The notes below the pieces were generated by a model that worked only from the letters and a program-made list of their open reading frames with translations, was not told where the DNA came from and did no database searches. Positions 37,155 to 47,360 of a stretch of 59,498 nt of DNA are shown piece after piece. How positions within the stretch are numbered: position 1 is the stretch's first letter; each line of letters opens with the position of its first letter. Source of the DNA: Bondarzewia mesenterica (lineage: Eukaryota > Basidiomycota > Agaricomycetes > Russulales > Bondarzewiaceae); assembly GCA_004802705.1 (NCBI GenBank), contig SGPL01000163.1, positions 1-59,498 on the forward strand, in the 5' to 3' direction. The translations under genes and the position numbers were made by a program.

Positions 37155-39419
37155 CTAAGCCGCATTACCCATCATCAACGTGATGAGCACATATGCGTTT
37201 GTCACGATGACAATCAACCAGATGCCATACCCAATGCCCGTCACAAGTCTGCCGCTGCTGTAATCCACCATCTCTCCGGACCGCGCTTCTTCGACAGACA
37301 CTGACTGTTCCCCATCGAACGGTAGCGTCAGGTCAGTCAGAGTAGTCTTCGATGGGTCCCTAGAAAGCTCCGTTGGAGATAATAGATCGCTCCGGACGCT
37401 CATGATGGATTTCGAGGATGTAAGCCAGACAAGTGGAAAGATTATGAACGGCAGCACGATCGAGAGGACGACCTGAGAAACCACTAGCAGCATGTCAATG
37501 CCTTGGCGTCCAAGGGCAGTGGCTACAACCATCGAGGGAATGAGACCTAGTAGTCTGGTGTAGACACGGCGAAGAACAGGCTATAAGATCAGTCGAAAGT
37601 GCACTTGGTCAGTGTGATGGAAAGTGTTAGTGGGATAAGGGTATAGCTACCGAAGTTCTCCATCGGATGAAGCCCTCAGATACATTTTGACCAGCCACTG
37701 TGGCTATGATTGATGAACTTTGTCCGGCGCAGAGAAGGGCAAGGGCAAACATGACCGCAGCGCCTGTAGCAGAACTTGAATTCACTGGAACCGCTTCCTA
37801 TGAGTTGGAAGAAAAGTGGGCGTACCACGTCCGACCTCCCGTGCAATGAGATCATGAGCATCGAATAAACTTGCGGAGTTTTGGTAGCTAGTACCAGGTG
37901 CGTTGGGTCCCTCCGAGTAGAAGAACACGGCAGCAGATAGGATTAAAATGCTTTTGAAAAGTGTAGTTCAGTTGTTATCGACCGGTGAACGCATAGACAA
38001 CAGGGGAGACCTACAGCGAATTGATGACAACGGCAAATCCCAGCAAACTGATGATGATATCCGCAATCCCATGATATAGATGAGCTTTGATAAACGAAAG
38101 CGGATTGTTCTCTCTATCGGCGTGACTCTTGCACTCTATCCTGTCGGGATCGTTCGGGGGCGATCGGCATTGCGCGATGATGCCCTCCCATACTTTGCCT
38201 GGAGAGAATCGACGACGTAGACCTCGGCCGGTATTGGAAGTAGGGAGCGTAGAATCAAAGGACGATGATTCTGACAAAGATTTATCTGGTTTCGGCGAGA
38301 CTCGGTCTTGGGTAGCGAGTGCAGACCCCAGGAACAGAGCATGAGGCATGACCGTTGCTCCAAGAATACTAACGGCTAAATAAAATCGGTGATTAGTCCA
38401 TCGCAAATGTTATATGCATGTGATTCCTTACATGTGTAGAGGGCACCAGATTGGAAAATCGTCTTCGACGGGACATAACCGTCGAATGCCGTAGTCCAGT
38501 TGACATCGACTTTCGAGATGATAATGCACATGCACACTAATACACCGATGACCTGGAGCATATATGTGCTTCAAAAAGACTGAAGAATAGATATGAATCT
38601 GATACAGCTTACCAAAAAGGAGATTAAGAGCTCGAACATCTTGACCGGGCGCCCGCGCAGAGGATCCCCGAGCGCCAAAATGAATAATACATCACAAGAA
38701 GTCAAAAGCACGCCCGCCCAGAGTGGCAATTTGGGGAATAGCATGCACAAAGCAATTGCCGATCCCAAAAGCTCCGCAAGGTCAGTGGCGATGATGGCGA
38801 TCTCAGAAAGAGCATACAGCGGGTAAAGACCGAGCCAGCGAAAGAGACGTGTGTGTCTCGGGCGATCGTAGAGCAGGAGTCGGCAATGAGAAGCCAGGTC
38901 TACACGTTGTTGAGGACGCAGGCAAAATTAACGATCAGATAAATCGAATATTTCACGCATTTATGGGAGCACAAACCAAGGCCTGTGATGACACCCAGTT
39001 TGCTCGCCAGGCTCTGCGATCGAGACAATAAATCAGCAGACCCGTTATCCAAAGAGCCCCGACTCACTTGTAGAAACAAAGCGAAGATACCGGATAGCAG
39101 GACAATGAATAGGAGTTTGTAACCGTACTCTGAGCCCGCCTGAAGGTCGACGCCCCAGTTTCCACTGTATGGTAGAAAAAAAATCGAAGTCAAAATACTG
39201 GAGCGTTACGAGCTCGTAGATGACTCACGGGTCAAAATAAGCGACCGCACAGACAATCCCAACGCCCGTATGCTTCAAGGCATGTTCAACAATGACTCTT
39301 GCGGTGGTCCTGAAACGATTTGACCATAGTGAAGGAGTAACCTGGTCGGAATCATCAGCGGGATGCTGACTATGGCACTGCATGGATGTCGTGAAAGCGG
39401 GGTTGGGGAGAGGGGGCAT
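37155..39419 (-). CDS. NRAMP-family divalent metal (Mn/Fe) transporter
   Basis: Proton-coupled importer of manganese and other divalent metals, related to yeast Smf proteins. The ATG at 39419 gives a short cytosolic N-terminus, then TM1 with the metal-binding motif AYFDPGNWGVDLQAGS. Later landmarks are ASKLGVITG, EIAIIATDLAELLGSAIAL, LPLWAGVLLT, the TM6 motif GATVMPHALFLGSALATQDR, the loop CAGQSSSIIATVAGQNVSEG and GIWLIVIVTNAYVLI near the end. Stop TAG at 37155-37157. About ten short introns and 11-12 predicted TMs. A long hydrophilic loop follows TM6 (about 60 aa), common in fungal members. All transport motifs are present, so it is probably functional. It is flanked by relics of UTP14, a HIT protein and CutC. 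Confidence 0.92.
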
Positions 39420-39623
39420 TGTCAATGACTCGACAAAAAATGGATGAACCCAAAGGCAACGGTACTCCTGCTACTTGGGATCAAGTGATTATATATCAAC
39501 TGCAAGTCCGGTTCACGCTCGACTTGGAGTACATCTCCGTCCTCTCTAATTTTGACCGATCTTCGCTACATTTTCCTGAAATGATCAGCAAGCAGCAAGA
39601 TCAATCGGTGAATCATTAATCCC

Positions 39624-40290
39624 TCACAATCTTCCCCTCATTTTCTCCAGAGTCGCAGTCAAATCCTCCTTGCTGACCTGCTTTTGGACAAAACTCGATG
39701 TCTCGCTCAGAATTGATCCCTCCTCGTCTAGTTTGGGAATGGAGTAGAAGTGGACATGATCGATGTGCTAACGCAGCAATGCGTTCCATTCAGAGAACAG
39801 AAATCGAGGAGCAACATGTGTGTACCGCTCACCTGAAAGGCCATCTTGTCGTTGTTCTATGCGCAGAATCGATCAACGAAGGTCTGGACGGGTTGAGTCC
39901 GATAAAATGAGATCGAGGTGCTCGGGCTTACCTGTAAGACATTGTACTTTGCTCTGCACCCGTCGACAGAGCGACTTTCTTGATCACCGATCCAATGTCG
40001 CGCAGGTACTCGTCAGGCAGGTCGCCGATGGTTCTAGCGTGATCTTTGACAGAAGAGTCAATTCATTTGAAGGGAGCTCGAGGAGCGTGACGGTAGAATG
40101 CCGTGCTTGGCGTTTCGGAAGCACTTGGGTGTGTTCTTCTGGTACTGGATTGACGTCCAGAAAAGCCAGGTTGCGAACACGGTCATTATGGTCTAGCTTG
40201 ACTGGCGTAGGCCAGTGGTACTGGCAGATCGCTACCGACCTGTCGTCATTCTAATATAGCTTGAAGCTCGGTATAGTTCCTACATTGCAT
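39624..40290 (-). pseudogene. HIT (histidine-triad) family relic
   Basis: The pieces TIPSFKLY, AFLDVNPVPEEHTQVLPK, HHARTIGDLPDEYLRDIG, NNDKMAFQ and DHVHFYSIPKLDEEG follow the order of a HINT-type nucleotide hydrolase. Joining LPK to HHAR needs a GC-AG intron (about 68 nt, GCCAAG at the donor). A TAG interrupts the frame right after KLY, no acceptor fits before AFLDVNP, the usual N-terminal start is not found, and the triad HxHxH is HVHFY, with Tyr in place of the third His. The stop is TGA at 39624-39626. I take it as a decayed gene. A functional but divergent protein with unusual introns is the less likely alternative. Confidence 0.6.
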
Positions 40291-41395
40291 TGCCACCATC
40301 TACCGAAAGGACTGAAGATGGCGAGCCCAGCTTTTACGATCAAGCAAAAAAAAATGCACCTGTAGCAATTGCGAGTCAGAGTACGATGATAAGACCGAGA
40401 CATATTGAATACAAGCGCGTATCCTAATGCAGATGGAATTAGCTCTCCAAATCGACCTAACTCCTATCATAGCGCGGGTCGGAAGCTGCGGATGGGAATG
40501 GCCCGTCGGTAGCGAAGTCCGATCCGCATGTGGACGGATCGGGGTCCCATTGGACCCGGACGGTCACTCGTCAGCAACGTTGCTGTCAATCCTCTCACGC
40601 TTATTACCCTTCGCCCCTTGTCTCCACACATATTCTCGGAGTTGCGGCTTGCAGGACCATGTTGGTGAGGTTCATGAAGCTGTTCGGCAGCTGATTGATC
40701 TTCAGAAGACAAAGAGGGCCGCTGCAGGTGTTGAGGATGCCGGCGGAGATGAAGCTACAGGTGTTGTTGGAGATGAAGCTCACACGGCAGATGGAGGCCT
40801 ATATGCAGATGTGACATAGTGACATGACAGTGAGACCATATTCATTGCCATTTTGTAACAAAAGTAAATGGCAGCAATCTGGCGATAAATGCATTCACAC
40901 AGAAAAATATGTCAATGAGCAAGCACGGGCAACATGTAAAATTGTTTAGAATTTGTAGAGTCGCCCTTAATTGTCTATTTACGCAATTTTACCACGTGAA
41001 AGGATTTGTTGCCGGATTGCTTCCGTTTACTTTGCTACAAAAATGGAAATGAATATGGCATCACTTATCATTCACTATGTCACATCTACATATAGTCCCG
41101 TCTGGTCCCGTTCAAACAACTTCAGTGCGCTTATGTCTAGGTCCTCAGCACACGGACTTCTCGTCGACGTTTGGATCGGTCATAGTGTGGGTTGCAGATC
41201 TTTCTTTGCGTATTGGAAAGCTGTCCAATGGCATTTCAGCTGTATGGACTGTATTGTGGAGAACCGATTGATCATCGGGCGTCAACAGCGCTCCAAATGA
41301 TCTGCTTAATTTACAAATTCTATTATCTGTACCCGGGGTATCTTTGACTTTCCATCCTCCTCTCATCATGGAACGGCATAATTAAACCCTCCAGA
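40291..41395. other. Interval without assigned gene
   Basis: Contains a plus frame 40427-40819 with a low-complexity end (Gly, Asp, Ala) and short AT-rich stretches near 40820-40990. No family recognised. Confidence 0.4.
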
Positions 41396-42034
41396 ACGTT
41401 GGTTGAAGTATGTGTCGATTCTTTAGAATCTGCCCTGACGTGCGTTTTTATCGTCTTTCCCCACGAATAACATTCCTGCGTACCCCACTTGGACACTGCC
41501 CAATCATACGCGTCTTTCATTTCAGTGCCGTGCGTGGTGGGGCTGATCGACTGAGCTCTGCGGAAATCTCACCATCGGAGCCGGAAAAACGCCTTCCAAC
41601 TCTGGGCCTCCTCAGAGCTGTTCGAAAAACCGTCTCCGACGCGGTGCCTGGTATTGTTTGTGTTGCCTATCGAACATACACATTATACTCCTGACGCGAG
41701 AGTGTCTCCCCTGTCTTTGAGGCCATGTTTCGTCCAAGGACGGGCGATTTCCTCTATGATACAGATGTAGAGATCGACGCCATGCTTGAAGTTGTCAGGA
41801 TCGTCAAGCAGGCCGGTGTTGCTGGCATATCGGGTGAGTATGTGAGTTCTCAAGTACATTGTGCACTAACGTGTAGACGTTGAGGGATTTTTTATTCCTG
41901 AGACTTGCGAAGGAAGCAGCTCCCATGCAAGGTACGCTCACATTTTCTTTTCAATATTGTTTGGCACCCTTCACGGTCTAGGTCATCAGTCTGCTTCCAT
42001 CGAGCATTCGACACGACAAGAGATGCATCTGAAG
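41396..42034 (+). pseudogene. CutC (copper homeostasis family) relic, N-terminal half
   Basis: Family pattern is clear in pieces: VEVCVDSLESALT (41402-41439), then after a GTGCGT...CAG intron AVRGGADRL, then TLGLLRAVRKTVSDAVP, then MFRPRTGDFLYDTDVEIDAM (RPRTGDFLY is the hallmark), VRIVKQAGVAGISG, RLAKEAAPMQ and VCFHRAFDTTRDASE. Defects: no ATG before LVEVCVD; between GADRL and LGLLRAV the expected ELCGN-type segment (ELCGNLTIGAGKTPS) is present but in another frame, so a one-base loss and a one-base gain compensate each other; another frame change precedes RLAKEAAPM; and nothing of the C-terminal half follows 42034. A TIM-barrel protein cannot fold from this part. Confidence 0.75.
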
Positions 42035-44142
42035 GTGAGTCACATAGCATACCAACTGTGATGGCGATAACGATGAACAATCTTTGCCGTCTTTACCATG
42101 CCAGCGTTCGGAGACATATAAAAAATCCCGGGCATCACTCACATTCTCACAAGGTCGAACAGATCACCTCACATGTATTTCTTCCATCTCACAGTTGAAA
42201 ACAAGAGTAATGAGTGAGCGGATCAAGAATCCAAAAATCATGAAATCGGATTTTTGATTGACAGAGAGGCCTCGATGTGTCACATCGCCCCTCATAATCC
42301 CCCTCTGTTCCATTCTCGAATCTTCAGATGTGTTTCTCTCATGAATGGATCGCGCTGCATATTTCATGTGGGCTTCTCGACTTTTAGATCGCTGGGCGAG
42401 TCGTAACTGAAGCCGAAGTGTCAGTTTTTGGTCATGGGGTACATGTTTTTTCCCTTCGAACCTCTCACAAGTGTCCATAGGCAGTATCTGCTCAACCCTC
42501 GTTCAGAGGCCTGAGGCCTGAGGCCTAAGGACATTAGGTGGACCGTGCTGTGTGCACACCAGAGGACAAACACGTGTTTCCAAAGTCCTACATACACAGT
42601 TTGATAGAACCTGCGGCACGTGTCTCATGACTCAAGTACTCACCTCCGACATTCCCTCTCGACTGCGAACCCGAATCCAGGAAAAAGAAACCAACCGGCG
42701 GTTCAGAATGGATCTTCGTCCAGCGATCGCACATGAGGCGCGTGAAATCGAAGGGCAAGGGGGAAGCGCCTCATGGTGCCTTCTGGACTCGAACCCCCCC
42801 CTGCTGTGGGAAGGCTCGACCCACATTCCATCTATTACTCCGTTTTCCGCGATCTTGTGTTTTGCGCATTATTCGTCCCCGTCCGATTGGTGCCCGATCT
42901 GTCGAAAAGAAAGCCCCGCGGTACTGGGAAATTGTCACACTGGGTGAGGTCGCGTTCGTTCGTTCTGGGAGAACTGGGGAGCAGGAGAGAGTAGAGAGCC
43001 TCGTCCGCTCGCATGACCACAGGACGTATTGATCGCAGATTGCGGAGCACGTTCCCACTTGTCCCTCTCCGGCCTCTCTCTTTATGGAGAGCTCCACAGA
43101 TGTGACTTGCTTAAGTCTCGCTGATTTGGATGATCGCTGACATATGCTGGACGTGTACTCGAAGGGGGTTAGACGCGGGAAGGATGGGTTCCAAGCGCTC
43201 AGCCAGCTGATGAAGGATAAATTCAGCTTGATGATCTTCCGGAGGATTCCGCCGGGCAAGTATATCGAGTGTTCATACCCAAGCACATACGCAAGCAGAG
43301 AGGAGTAACGCTGCCGCATGCACGCACAGTCCGCAGCCTCGCTTCAATCACATCATGATGAAGTGACTCCCTCCAGCTGTTCGCCTCTCTATACAGAAAT
43401 TCCCCACAGCACTTTCCGCACCTCGATGGAACGCGCGGGACGGTAGGTGGATGTCATGACTCATGACAGCACATGCCCGTTTTCTGGACTTCCACACCCC
43501 CGTCCTTCTGTCGTCCTACATCCTTCCGTCGATCTTAGCAGGGGAGGCTGGGCGGACGCCCCCCCAGCAAGTGCATGTTCGGTTAAGTATTCCTGCTTCT
43601 TTCCAATGACCACTTACACTGGGTGAACTTCCAGAACCCAGATAGATCAGCTCGTTCTATAGTCACAATGTGACGACCCACGAGCCACCGCGTCTGATCG
43701 CTAGGCGCCGGCTCTGTTGGTGACGGTGAGACCCGAATCTCAACTTCAATGTTTCACGCCAGATCGCACCTCGCTGAATTTCCCTATCCGTCGTCTTCTT
43801 GGACATTCTACACGAGAGGCTTGCTAGCGACCTGTTCTTCACCTCACTTGCTCTGGACCTTGATGCCGCCAGTCGGACAAGTCATCACGAAACACTACGA
43901 GATCGAGAGGATTAGGGATGATGATACAGACGTGAGGATATACTGGACGTGTGCGCGTTGCATCGGTGAGTACAGATAAAAATACCATGTGGAGATGGAG
44001 AGAGCACAGTACAACCATGGACAAGAAAAGAACAAAGCAGATAGATCGTCAAGCCGAATGGGAACCGGCGAAAAAGAAAAAAAAAAATAGAGAAAAAAAC
44101 AAAGGTAGGCAAGCTGACGAGGTGAGCGCTCTCTCGAGCTAT
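42035..44142. other. Interval with possible further gene relics
   Basis: No complete gene seen. A 7-bp unit GAGGCCT is repeated three times at 42506-42526. Plus-strand stretches at about 42880-43030 (RYWEIVTLGEVAFVRSGRT) and 43140-43300 (MLDVYSKGVRRGKDGFQALS, FSLMIFRRIPPGKYIE) have a coding look but are cut by stops and belong to no family I know. From about 43990 begins the sequence shared with the second zinc-finger locus. Confidence 0.35.
43990..44110. repeat. Duplicated 3' flank of zinc-finger gene A
   Basis: This stretch, just beyond the stop of the zinc-finger gene at 44143, matches sequence beyond the second zinc-finger gene in two pieces. GGAGATGGAGAG and ATGGACAAGAAAAGAAC recur at about 52511-52556, and GCCGAATGGGAACCGGC recurs, with changes, at about 53008-53025. 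The alignment by eye is imperfect but collinear. Confidence 0.6.
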
Positions 44143-45282
44143 TTATACCCCAAACAACGCCGCCGCCTTCTTCCTCAACCTCTCACAAGCCCCGCTCTTC
44201 TGATGCCTCGCCATCGATTCTTTCCTCCCAAACTTCTTCCTGCAGTCCTCGCACACATGCTTTCCCTCAGACTCAGGATGCCTATGTTCCTTCGTATCTG
44301 TGATGTGCCGCTGCGCCTCCTGTTGCCTGCGAAACCGTCTATCACATCCCGGCATTGTGCAGCGCCGTTTTCCGTCGGCGTTGTCCGGCGACAGCTCGAT
44401 CTTGCAATTCTTCGTGCGCTCTTGCGCTCTCATTCGACTCTTCTACTTCGTCTTCGGTGTTTTGGGAACCGCTTGGCCTTGCCGTCTGCGATGAGACAGC
44501 AATGATCCCATTGCCAGCGAGGACCATATACTGGTGGACCATGGTTCGTTGACGTTTCGTACTCCTGCTCGTTGGGGGCTCCCATGCCGTCTACATGTAC
44601 CCGACTCGCGTCCCCGAGTCCGGTGCTACATCTGCCTCCTCGTTCTCACGTTGTTTCCTCTTCCACGTCGCCCGTCTTGTTGATGGTGGCCGCATCTCTA
44701 CTGGAGCAAAGATTACCGAAAGGTAACCTTGGTCCGCCATCACGGGGTTATGAACAATGGGCACAGTGAATACGAATGGGGACGGAGGGTGGAGGGTGAG
44801 GGTACTTTTTGGTTCGAGTAATCCATAGGTGCGCTGAATGCGCCGTCGACAGGTGGGGAGACACCGCTGATGACAGTGGGCTGATTGACGGCGGGTGGGT
44901 ATGGTATGGCGGCGGCGTCGGCCCCGCCGACACCGGACCAAAGGTCCTTTTGTCCCATTTCTCAACTATGGCCGAGCGCGGGTTGTGCCTGCTGCCACCC
45001 TTGTTTCGGTCGCGGTGGCATATCATAGTTGGATACTGGGGGCGGCGGCGTCGGCTCTTGATGATGGAAAAGGAAGGGCTTAGTGGCACGGTCAGTATCG
45101 AAAGATGTGTGGCTTACGTTGTTGGACCGCCGCCACTCCTGCGTCAACGATTGAATGTAGGCCCATTCTTGGTCAGTCAATTCGGCGGCTGTTTTTGTGT
45201 AGCTGCCGACGTTCCAATCGACATCGGAAAGCTCGGGGGAGGGGTGGTTGAGAAAGTTGAAATCAATTTTATAACCGTTCAT
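44143..45282 (-). CDS. C2H2/C2HC zinc-finger protein A, gene model uncertain
   Basis: The last exon encodes two zinc fingers: CTMPGCDRRF...HITDTKEH (C2H2) and CEDCRKKFGRKESMARHQ...C (ends in Cys, C2HC), then RLRKKAAALFGV and a stop at 44143. A likely first exon starts at 45282 (MNGYKIDFNFLNHPSPEL, ends EWRRSNN) and splices after a GTAAGC. The middle is rich in Pro/Ser/Tyr as in transcription factors, but a TGA at 44962-44964 interrupts the most natural frame (PALGHS, then EMGQKDLWSGVGG). Further introns or decay are needed to reach the fingers. The finger layout is like gene B at 53112-54496, so the two are probably paralogues. DNA binding is expected, targets unknown. Confidence 0.6.
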
Positions 45283-47360
45283 CGTGACTTGGGAGAGTGC
45301 GGTGTATTGTCGGAAGTTTGGAAGATGTGTGCGTTTGAGATAGATAGGTTGTCTGGAGTGTTGGAGGAAACAGAAAGCCATCCTCGGAGGCTCTCTTATT
45401 CATACTCGCGCTCTCCTTCCCATCAGCGCATCGACCTCCTTTCTTCCCCATTATTCTCCGTCATCACAGATTTCACACTCCGAGCCATCACACTCTTTTA
45501 TCCATTGACGCTTTGGCCTCCGAGCCTCGGGACAGGACGATAGCCATGCGCAGTACTTTGTTCGCGAACAGGTATTCTTTGCATCGGGATTTTGGTTCCG
45601 CGTCCTAGGTCAATGCGTCGCCCGCTCGCGCTCGTGGTCCAATACGCAACACGTATATGAATGCCTTGACTTGGAGCGGAGTTTTATGCTGTTCATTGTC
45701 GTCGTGCTAAGCCATTCCCGTCATTGATTGTGCCGTTCGTTGACCTCCCACAGAATTTAGAATTCGTTTAGGACGAGTTTCACTCCTATGGCGTCCTGTT
45801 GTCGTTGAAATGTTGGTCGTCACCCCGCCGGCAAACTTACGCGTCCTCTACCTCTAAACTGAGATCAGCTCATCTTTCCACTCCTAAATTGATGATTTCT
45901 CGACTGCGCGTACTTAGTCCTGTCCTTGCTAAAACATTTGATTGACGGTAGGGTCAGTGTGTGGCGTCGTCAGCCAGATGGTATGAGCTGCCGTTGTTCG
46001 TCATGTCATTTATTGATCATTGGTGCATCGATCAATCCGCACCTGCCCTCCAGTAATCTTAGCTGAGATCGACTCAGGAGTCGGAGGACGATCGAACAGG
46101 CATATACGGTTTTAAAGTCAACACGGACTTACGTATTTTCCTCATGTTTCTTGCAGCGAAACTGTGGTCAGTTTTCATCCTGATCTTTCCGCACGCTGGT
46201 CCTTTTCTTTAGAAATAGATTCCTTTTTCTTCTTAGTCTCGCGGCTATCTATTGACAAGTCGACGGTCATCTTTTCCCTCACTGTTCACTGCCGTTAAGA
46301 TTTAAGAGTCTACATGCTGAAACTGACGTCGCGGAAGAGAAGGCACAGCGGCTTGGTTTTGGTCCAACAGTTCATTATCGAATCGTCTTCGGCGAGGTCC
46401 GTGCGATCGTTAGATGATAGATCGGTACTTGGACGACTGTAGCAGGTGATTACCAGCTGAAATGTCATTGCATTACTTGCGCAAGTTTTGAGCAAGATCA
46501 AGACGAGGATTGGAATTCGACATAGCGACGGTTCGCTCACAGACTGTTCAGTTGAGCAGTCAGTCGAAGCGACAATCTTTTTGACAATCCTGGTTTGATT
46601 GAAAACTCAGGTGAGTCGATCACAAACTTGAGCGCGTTGCCCAAAAACCTTGTCCTGTGACTCCTTCTGGGACGACCTAACTGCGGAGGACGACTGTCAG
46701 GCGATCTCTGAATGGGCGGCCAACCGTGACGACGTCAGAATATTTTAACAATTGCACAAATGCCGAGTTCAGCACCGTATCAGTTCGCCGGATTTTAGTG
46801 TGTGGAGGCCGACGAAAGAAGCAGAAAACTTAGCTCTTCGCCGTTCGATAGACATGCCTTCTTTCATGTAGTGCGTGGATACCGTGGTATAGAGGTTGAA
46901 GAGAAGGTACGATGTATCACGTCGTCGGCTAGCCAGCAAGGTCGATTCATCCTCCATCCTCATTTTGCTCGGATAGATATCTTTGCGCGCTGCGCGAGGC
47001 TGCGAACCCCTCGTCACATTTTCTGTACGATTGAGACGTTGGCTTCTGTCTACGCATCGTAACGTATCGCTGCTTGGAAAAATGGCAGAACAACGATTTC
47101 ACTAGAAATGCAGTATTTATTCCACCACTTCGCATACATTATATGAGAGAAGCATCCAATTTGGCTGTCACTGCATTTACTGCATTTCGATATCAGAAAA
47201 ATTGCGCGTGCGGCTCCCTTCCCCCATTTCGAATGCAAACAACTCGTGGAGTATTACTACTACCCTAGGTATTTGCTCGTCACATGGAAATCATACATCG
47301 TGCAGCTAAAAGATTATAAGAAAGAAAACCAGGGAAGCGACTCGAGCTGAGACAACTAAC
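45283..47360. other. Gene-poor interval
   Basis: About 2 kb between a zinc-finger gene and the NLR gene. Short frames only (minus 46310-46540, plus 46802-47062), none with recognisable domains. The 3' flank of the NLR is included at the right end. Confidence 0.45.

Noticed and set aside
42770..42800. A minus-strand GGTTCGAGTCC-like stretch that recalls a tRNA T-arm, followed by a CCA
   Set aside because: No acceptor stem partner, D-arm or anticodon arm lies at tRNA distance, and CCA is not encoded in nuclear tRNA genes.
43749..43979. Open frame with WTFYTRGLLATC and YWTCARCIGEY
   Set aside because: Short, no domain, no splice partner. Treated as noncoding.
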